Positions 59,774 to 64,000 of a DNA stretch of 64,000 nucleotides are shown here, in pieces. Origin of the DNA: Cytophagales bacterium (GTDB taxonomy: Bacteria > Bacteroidota > Bacteroidia > Cytophagales > Cyclobacteriaceae); the NCBI GenBank assembly GCA_017303795.1, contig JAFLBR010000003.1, positions 1 through 64,000 on the forward strand, in the 5' to 3' direction. The first letter of the stretch is position 1, and each line of letters opens with the position of its first letter. The translations under genes and the position numbers were made by a program. The notes beneath the pieces are model-generated. The model was not told where the DNA came from. It saw nothing but the letters and a program-made list of their open reading frames with translations, and made no database searches.

Positions 59774-62700
59774 TTAAAAATTGAGTGTTCCGAGTAGTAA
59801 TTCAAAACGGGTAACGGCAGGACTGATACCATACGAATACCGGAAGCCAATATCTAACTGCGGAAGCATGCGCAAAATATTGATATCGAATTTTACTTCG
59901 GCACCGGTACTGAGGTAATTACCAATATCAGGATCTCCGGCACCAATAGTTGTACTTCCGAAGCCATAGTCTAAAAATGCATTCAACCTAACCCGTTGTA
60001 TGTTTAACAATGGGCCAATGTTTATGTCTGGGTACCATACGGGTAATGTATAGTTGGCTGACATCGTGTAAAAATCTTCAAACCTCCTTACTCCTACACC
60101 TCGCGGCAAAGGAACACGATTTCGGAATTGGTATGTATCAAATCCTTGACCATTCGCTCCCAATTGTTCCATTTTTGTTTTTTGATAACCCCAATAACCC
60201 CAAAGTGAATGGTGCTTGAACAAACCCGGAAAATACAATTGCGAATAGAAGGAAAATTGACTTCCCGAATAATCTCCACCATATGGTGTTCCATACAAGC
60301 TTAAAAATAGAGTCTGGCCCCACTTACTATTAATGTCACGTCTGCTTTGCTTTTGCAAACGATAAGCCGAGAAGTTAAAATGATTATAAATCAAATTACC
60401 GTTACCGACATAACTAAACAAAGGAAAAACGCGGAAGACTCGGCTTCGCGCTATGTCTGTACCATTATCATTTATAGTATCATAAACAATTTCTGTTGGA
60501 ATGAACCGGCTGCTGCTACTGCCATTACTGAAATCTGAAACCTGAGTATATCCAATATAGTTGCTAAAACTTATCAAGGTTAAGAATCTTCCGCTTGTGG
60601 CAAGTAATGGCACTCTTAATCCGGCCTCTAAGCTTTTTTCTTCCCATGAAAGTTTTATATTTCTATTTGAAAGGAAAGCTGTTGTATCGTTTGTCTGGCT
60701 AACGAATACTTCTTTAACCGGCACAGTTCCCTGGTTAACAGTACGGCTTGATTTGGAAAAATTCACATCCAAAATAGGATACGCACCCTGATAACTTAAT
60801 CCGGCACGCCAGCTTCCGGTGCGTTCGTTTATATCGAACAAATAACCTGCGTTTAGCGACATGGTGCTAAGCACATCGCGCGAACTTATACCCACATCAA
60901 CTTGCGTTAAAGTGTTATCTACATAAGCACCCCAGCTATAGGGATTAAATAAATGCGTTGCCCGCGAATATTTTTTTACTTCGTAGTTAGCCTGCGGCAC
61001 ATCGGCCAGCAAATCGGTTCTTTCTTCTTCAAAAAAAACTGCACCTTCTTCCCATGCCTCAGGTTGTTTCCAATCGGTAGTGTTCAAAGCTGTGCGAACA
61101 ATATCAAAACCATCACGACCTTGCTCGTTATAATAAAGATACTTGCCATCGGCACTTACTTCAGGATTGTACGCTCCATACCGGCTTTGCGTTACCTGAT
61201 ACCGATTGCCTGTGCCGGCATCCCATGCAAAAATATTGTCGATACCATCTACCGGTGCATTATAGAAAACATAATTACCGACAGGCACTGGGTGCCCGAT
61301 GTTTTCATCTGAAGGCAAGGTTAAATTTTTGCGCACACCTGACTCAACCGAATACTCAATAAGCACTTTGCCTTTTTTGTTGGTGGCTAATGCTATTAAT
61401 TCTTTTCCACTCTTGCTCCAGCGTGGCATCGAAATAAAATCGTTATCCGGATTTTCAAAGGTTTTGATTACGTCACCAGTTTCGTAATCTAACACAACCA
61501 AATTGGTTTGGTAGTCGGTACCCGTTTCCACCGTAGCAATTTGTTGGCCATCGGGCGATAGTGCAGCCGAAGCATATCTGCTCTTAAATGTTATTTGTTT
61601 GCGAAGTTTTGTTTTAACATCATAAGCCACAATAACCGAATAGGTTTTTACACGCCAGCGCGGATCAAACCGATACTCGTTCCAAACAATTCTTCCATTA
61701 GCAGCGGACAGCATTCCGGTTTGATTGTAAGGACCCAGTGTTAATAATTTCTTTTCAGTACCAGAGGTTAAAAGTGTTAATTCTTCTATATCACCAATCC
61801 CCGATTTAATAGCAACCACTGAATCAACTCCTGCAACTTGTGGAAACTTATAATCGGTGTATGCAGTGTTTCTTCGTTTGTGAATCGGCTCTGATGAAGT
61901 AAACTGTTTTCCTTGTTGTTTTGCTTGCCATTCTTTCTGCATATCCCTGGCTAACTCGGCATACAAATCTTTTACATATAAACCCGATTCTTTTTTGATT
62001 GCACTTGAAAATGTAAACGGCATAAACGGCACACTCCAGGCTCTTCTGGTAATGTTATCCCACGACTCCTCGCTACCGGTGCGCTTGCGCAGATAATTTA
62101 CCATGTGGTAACCCAGCACATAATGATCGGGAATGTTGTGTTTGTAAGAACGTAGAAATTGTTTGTTGTAGTTAAACGTGCGGCCTTCCTGCAAATTGGT
62201 TCTGAACAACAAATCGAAATGTGGAATACGACCACGACCAGATTTCGTAAACTCTGTTTCAGTTACTACGGCATCACCTTCCCAAAACCATTGCGGCACA
62301 GCCACGTAACTCATAGCGGCAAGTGTATTGGCACCAAATAAATAATAAAGTGCTTTGTTAAAACCGCGGTTGGCCTGATTGAATTGAACAATGTGCCGAT
62401 ACTCATGTGTAGCCAGTAAATCCAACCAATCCAGATTGCCTTGAAAGTTATAATTCTGCGAAGGCATAGCAAAAAACTCAGACCTGCGCGGGGTTATAGA
62501 AACAAACCCATTACTAACAGCCGATTGATTTTGCAAAACGATGGAAACTTTGCGGGGCGCACCGCCTAACGTTCTTGATTCCGGAATGCGAATATGTTCT
62601 AACGTATTAGCCATGCGCATGGCCTGCACCTCAAAACCTGTAGGGAAAATTACATTGAAGTTGGGTGTTTTAACCTGCTTCCATTTCAGGTTAGGATTGT

Positions 62701-62779
62701 TATCCAGCACGGTGGTTGACTGACTGAAAGCCGGAACGTAAGCCAGAACAGCAACAACCAGGATTAATTTTATGCGCAT
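59774..62779 (-). CDS. Large secreted HExxH / beta-propeller surface protein
   Basis: 1001 residues. A signal peptide (1-20) precedes a peptidase-like domain with HEYRH (125-129), an HExxH zinc motif, and a WFWEGDAVVTE segment about 40 residues on that could supply the third ligand. Residues about 325-590 hold PD40/TolB-like beta-propeller blades (SPDGQQIATVET, SADGKYLYYNEQ). The C-terminal ~400 residues are beta-strand-rich and end FELLLGTLNF, like an outer-membrane barrel ending in Phe. It is probably an outer-membrane surface protein or protease. No T9SS tail. Confidence 0.75.
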   Translation of the reverse strand: MRIKLILVVAVLAYVPAFSQSTTVLDNNPNLKWKQVKTPNFNVIFPTGFEVQAMRMANTLEHIRIPESRTLGGAPRKVSIVLQNQSAVSNGFVSITPRRSEFFAMPSQNYNFQGNLDWLDLLATHEYRHIVQFNQANRGFNKALYYLFGANTLAAMSYVAVPQWFWEGDAVVTETEFTKSGRGRIPHFDLLFRTNLQEGRTFNYNKQFLRSYKHNIPDHYVLGYHMVNYLRKRTGSEESWDNITRRAWSVPFMPFTFSSAIKKESGLYVKDLYAELARDMQKEWQAKQQGKQFTSSEPIHKRRNTAYTDYKFPQVAGVDSVVAIKSGIGDIEELTLLTSGTEKKLLTLGPYNQTGMLSAANGRIVWNEYRFDPRWRVKTYSVIVAYDVKTKLRKQITFKSRYASAALSPDGQQIATVETGTDYQTNLVVLDYETGDVIKTFENPDNDFISMPRWSKSGKELIALATNKKGKVLIEYSVESGVRKNLTLPSDENIGHPVPVGNYVFYNAPVDGIDNIFAWDAGTGNRYQVTQSRYGAYNPEVSADGKYLYYNEQGRDGFDIVRTALNTTDWKQPEAWEEGAVFFEEERTDLLADVPQANYEVKKYSRATHLFNPYSWGAYVDNTLTQVDVGISSRDVLSTMSLNAGYLFDINERTGSWRAGLSYQGAYPILDVNFSKSSRTVNQGTVPVKEVFVSQTNDTTAFLSNRNIKLSWEEKSLEAGLRVPLLATSGRFLTLISFSNYIGYTQVSDFSNGSSSSRFIPTEIVYDTINDNGTDIARSRVFRVFPLFSYVGNGNLIYNHFNFSAYRLQKQSRRDINSKWGQTLFLSLYGTPYGGDYSGSQFSFYSQLYFPGLFKHHSLWGYWGYQKTKMEQLGANGQGFDTYQFRNRVPLPRGVGVRRFEDFYTMSANYTLPVWYPDINIGPLLNIQRVRLNAFLDYGFGSTTIGAGDPDIGNYLSTGAEVKFDINILRMLPQLDIGFRYSYGISPAVTRFELLLGTLNF

Positions 62780-62869
62780 AGTTCCATCTAAAATGGAAAG
62801 CTACACCACCAAGAGGAATTTTGCTAAACAGAATCAGTTAAAAGTAACCGAGGTTAGGCTGTCTATATA

Positions 62870-62918
62870 AAGACCTTTCAGGTTTTTGCTTCGATGCGTA
62901 GAAAACCTGAAAGGTCTT
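62870..62918. repeat. REP-like palindrome, family C
   Basis: AAGACCTTTCAGGTTTT (62870-62886) with AAAACCTGAAAGGTCTT (62902-62918), a perfect 17-bp stem with a 15-nt loop. The build (long perfect stem, ~15-nt loop, purine-rich outer ends) is the same as in family B but the sequence differs. It lies just after the DUF4249 stop and may form its 3' end. Confidence 0.75.
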
Positions 62919-62926
62919 AGAAAATT

Positions 62927-63847
62927 TCAATTCTCCGTTACATCATCCAGACTGTTAAACTTACGACCGAGGCCAGAAACCGCGCCCACATTAAAGAAGC
63001 CCACCACTTTGCTACCGTTAGTATTTAAATTGCGAATATTGGTTGACACGTTTGCCAAAGGCGTTGAAAACAATTCACTGAAACCACCTGGTCTATCGGT
63101 TTGAATGGCAACCTGATTTAAGAAGTTAAAAGCTGCTTCCGTTACCGCATGAATCCGAACCGAAACGGAATCACCAACCTTATAGGGCGATAACAGCTGA
63201 TCGTTCGCATCTGTATCGAATGGATTAATTGCTCTGCGAATGGGCGGAATAAACTCTACCCCACTAAAGTTGCCGCCTTTAGTAAAGCCGGCATCGTAGG
63301 CGGTAATAATTTCGCTGGGTTTATTTTGCTGCACACCATTTTTATAAAACTTAATCCAATACGCATCTCCGGTTTCAACCGGATCTTTGGCCCAGAACTC
63401 AGCCTGATATAAGTCATCAATAAATTGATTTCCCTCCTGCACGAAAAATGTTATACTATCCACAACCGGCACACGACCCATGCGCGATTCCGCTACAAAC
63501 GTTTCGCCATTGGTTTGCACAGAAAGTGCGTAGTTTAATCCCAACGTTCCAAAAACATCATTACCAGAAGGCACCCAAACATACTCGCCCGGTTTATCTT
63601 CTAAAAAAGAAAATACAGTTCCGTTCTGATCCGTAATAGTAACAATTGCACCCGATACCGCAGGCGGCAAAATATTTTGAAAGTATGGTTGCGTGCGCGT
63701 TAATATAACTTTCTGCGAATCGGGCAGGTTGTTAATCCAGGCATCAATGACCAATACAGGTTCTGCAATTTCCAATTCAGGATTGATTACATCTTCGCAC
63801 GAATAGAAGATTGCTGCAGTGAACAATAAAATTATAATTCGTTTCAT
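62927..63847 (-). CDS. DUF4249 lipoprotein, TonB-receptor partner
   Basis: 306 residues. A lipoprotein signal (lipobox FYSC) precedes the DUF4249 domain, with the early LVIDAWINNLPDSQKVILTR and the GAIVTITDQNGTVFSF strand. Such proteins are encoded next to SusC-like TonB-dependent receptors in Cytophagales and Flavobacteriia and are thought to be surface lipoproteins working with the receptor. Here it follows the receptor end by 3 bp, so the pair is one operon. Ligand unknown. Confidence 0.85.
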   Translation of the reverse strand: MKRIIILLFTAAIFYSCEDVINPELEIAEPVLVIDAWINNLPDSQKVILTRTQPYFQNILPPAVSGAIVTITDQNGTVFSFLEDKPGEYVWVPSGNDVFGTLGLNYALSVQTNGETFVAESRMGRVPVVDSITFFVQEGNQFIDDLYQAEFWAKDPVETGDAYWIKFYKNGVQQNKPSEIITAYDAGFTKGGNFSGVEFIPPIRRAINPFDTDANDQLLSPYKVGDSVSVRIHAVTEAAFNFLNQVAIQTDRPGGFSELFSTPLANVSTNIRNLNTNGSKVVGFFNVGAVSGLGRKFNSLDDVTEN

Positions 63848-63850
63848 TGC

Positions 63851-64000
63851 TTAAAATTTAAAATTGTAAGAAACCGAGGGAATAACTGTACCAATAATTG
63901 CCAACTGCCGGGCTTCACTATTAATCGGGCTGCCCACAGCTACACGCTCGCTACCCTGCGTGAAATAAATGGAGAACGGATTTCTACGGCCATACAAATT
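63851..64000 (-). CDS. TonB-dependent receptor, C-terminal fragment, partial
   Basis: An open frame enters from the right edge and ends at TAA (63851-63853). The visible 49 codons contain NLYGRRNPFSIYFTQGSERV and end SVSYNFKF, an outer-membrane barrel C-terminus with terminal Phe. The position 3 bp before a DUF4249 lipoprotein gene supports a SusC/FecA-like TonB receptor. Most of the gene is outside the window. Confidence 0.75.
   Translation of the reverse strand, partial: NLYGRRNPFSIYFTQGSERVAVGSPINSEARQLAIIGTVIPSVSYNFKF

Overview
The window looks like chromosomal DNA from a Bacteroidota bacterium, most likely order Cytophagales. Evidence: a gldA-gldF-gldG gliding/secretion cluster, a protein with a type IX secretion (T9SS) sorting tail, a TonB-receptor/DUF4249 pair, a DUF4369-type TlpA thioredoxin, large MacB/FtsX-type permeases, fused PurL, no visible Shine-Dalgarno sites, and several TAnnTTTG -7 boxes. 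I cannot assign a genus. Both edges cut genes: a secreted protein at 1-127 and a TonB-dependent receptor at 63851-64000, both on the minus strand.

Layout. 1-5.8 kb: a minus-strand operon gldA-gldF-gldG-DUF4340-dnaN whose first four genes overlap. 5.9-20.2 kb: envelope and transport housekeeping genes (TlpA-like thioredoxin, polyprenyl synthase, MscS, CorA, CNNM/CBS protein, Ca/Na antiporter, coiled-coil lipoprotein, NDH-2, Kup), ending in an SPFH-GYF protein next to a zinc-ribbon membrane protein. 20.3-30.1 kb: four consecutive ~800-residue ABC permeases with no ATPase, followed by a DUF2807 protein. 30.9-38.7 kb: a YjbR-like protein, a T9SS cargo, two alpha/beta hydrolases, a 32-residue lysine-rich miniprotein, a GAF histidine kinase, a GRAM-type protein, an ECF sigma factor with its overlapping membrane partner, and a DUF1275 protein.

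38.7-45.3 kb is the accessory part. It has two RAYT (REP-associated tyrosine transposase) loci, each flanked by its own palindrome family. Between the first RAYT and purL lies a ~1.2 kb AT-rich island with a candidate structured small RNA, direct and inverted repeats and a small frameshifted orphan gene. The second RAYT is frameshifted, and one of its palindromes supplies the last codons and stop of purL.

45.3-64 kb returns to core genes: GH51 arabinofuranosidase, PEP carboxylase, a DUF4136 lipoprotein, tRNA-Gln-prs-rplY-pth, an aminotransferase/AI-2E exporter/serine hydrolase operon, hslV, a Uma2 protein with a duplicated N-terminus, pyruvate dehydrogenase E2 with a good Bacteroidota-type promoter, a large HExxH/beta-propeller surface protein, and the DUF4249/TonB receptor pair. 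The least explained sequence is the two RAYT/REP loci and the island between them at about 39.6-40.7 kb.
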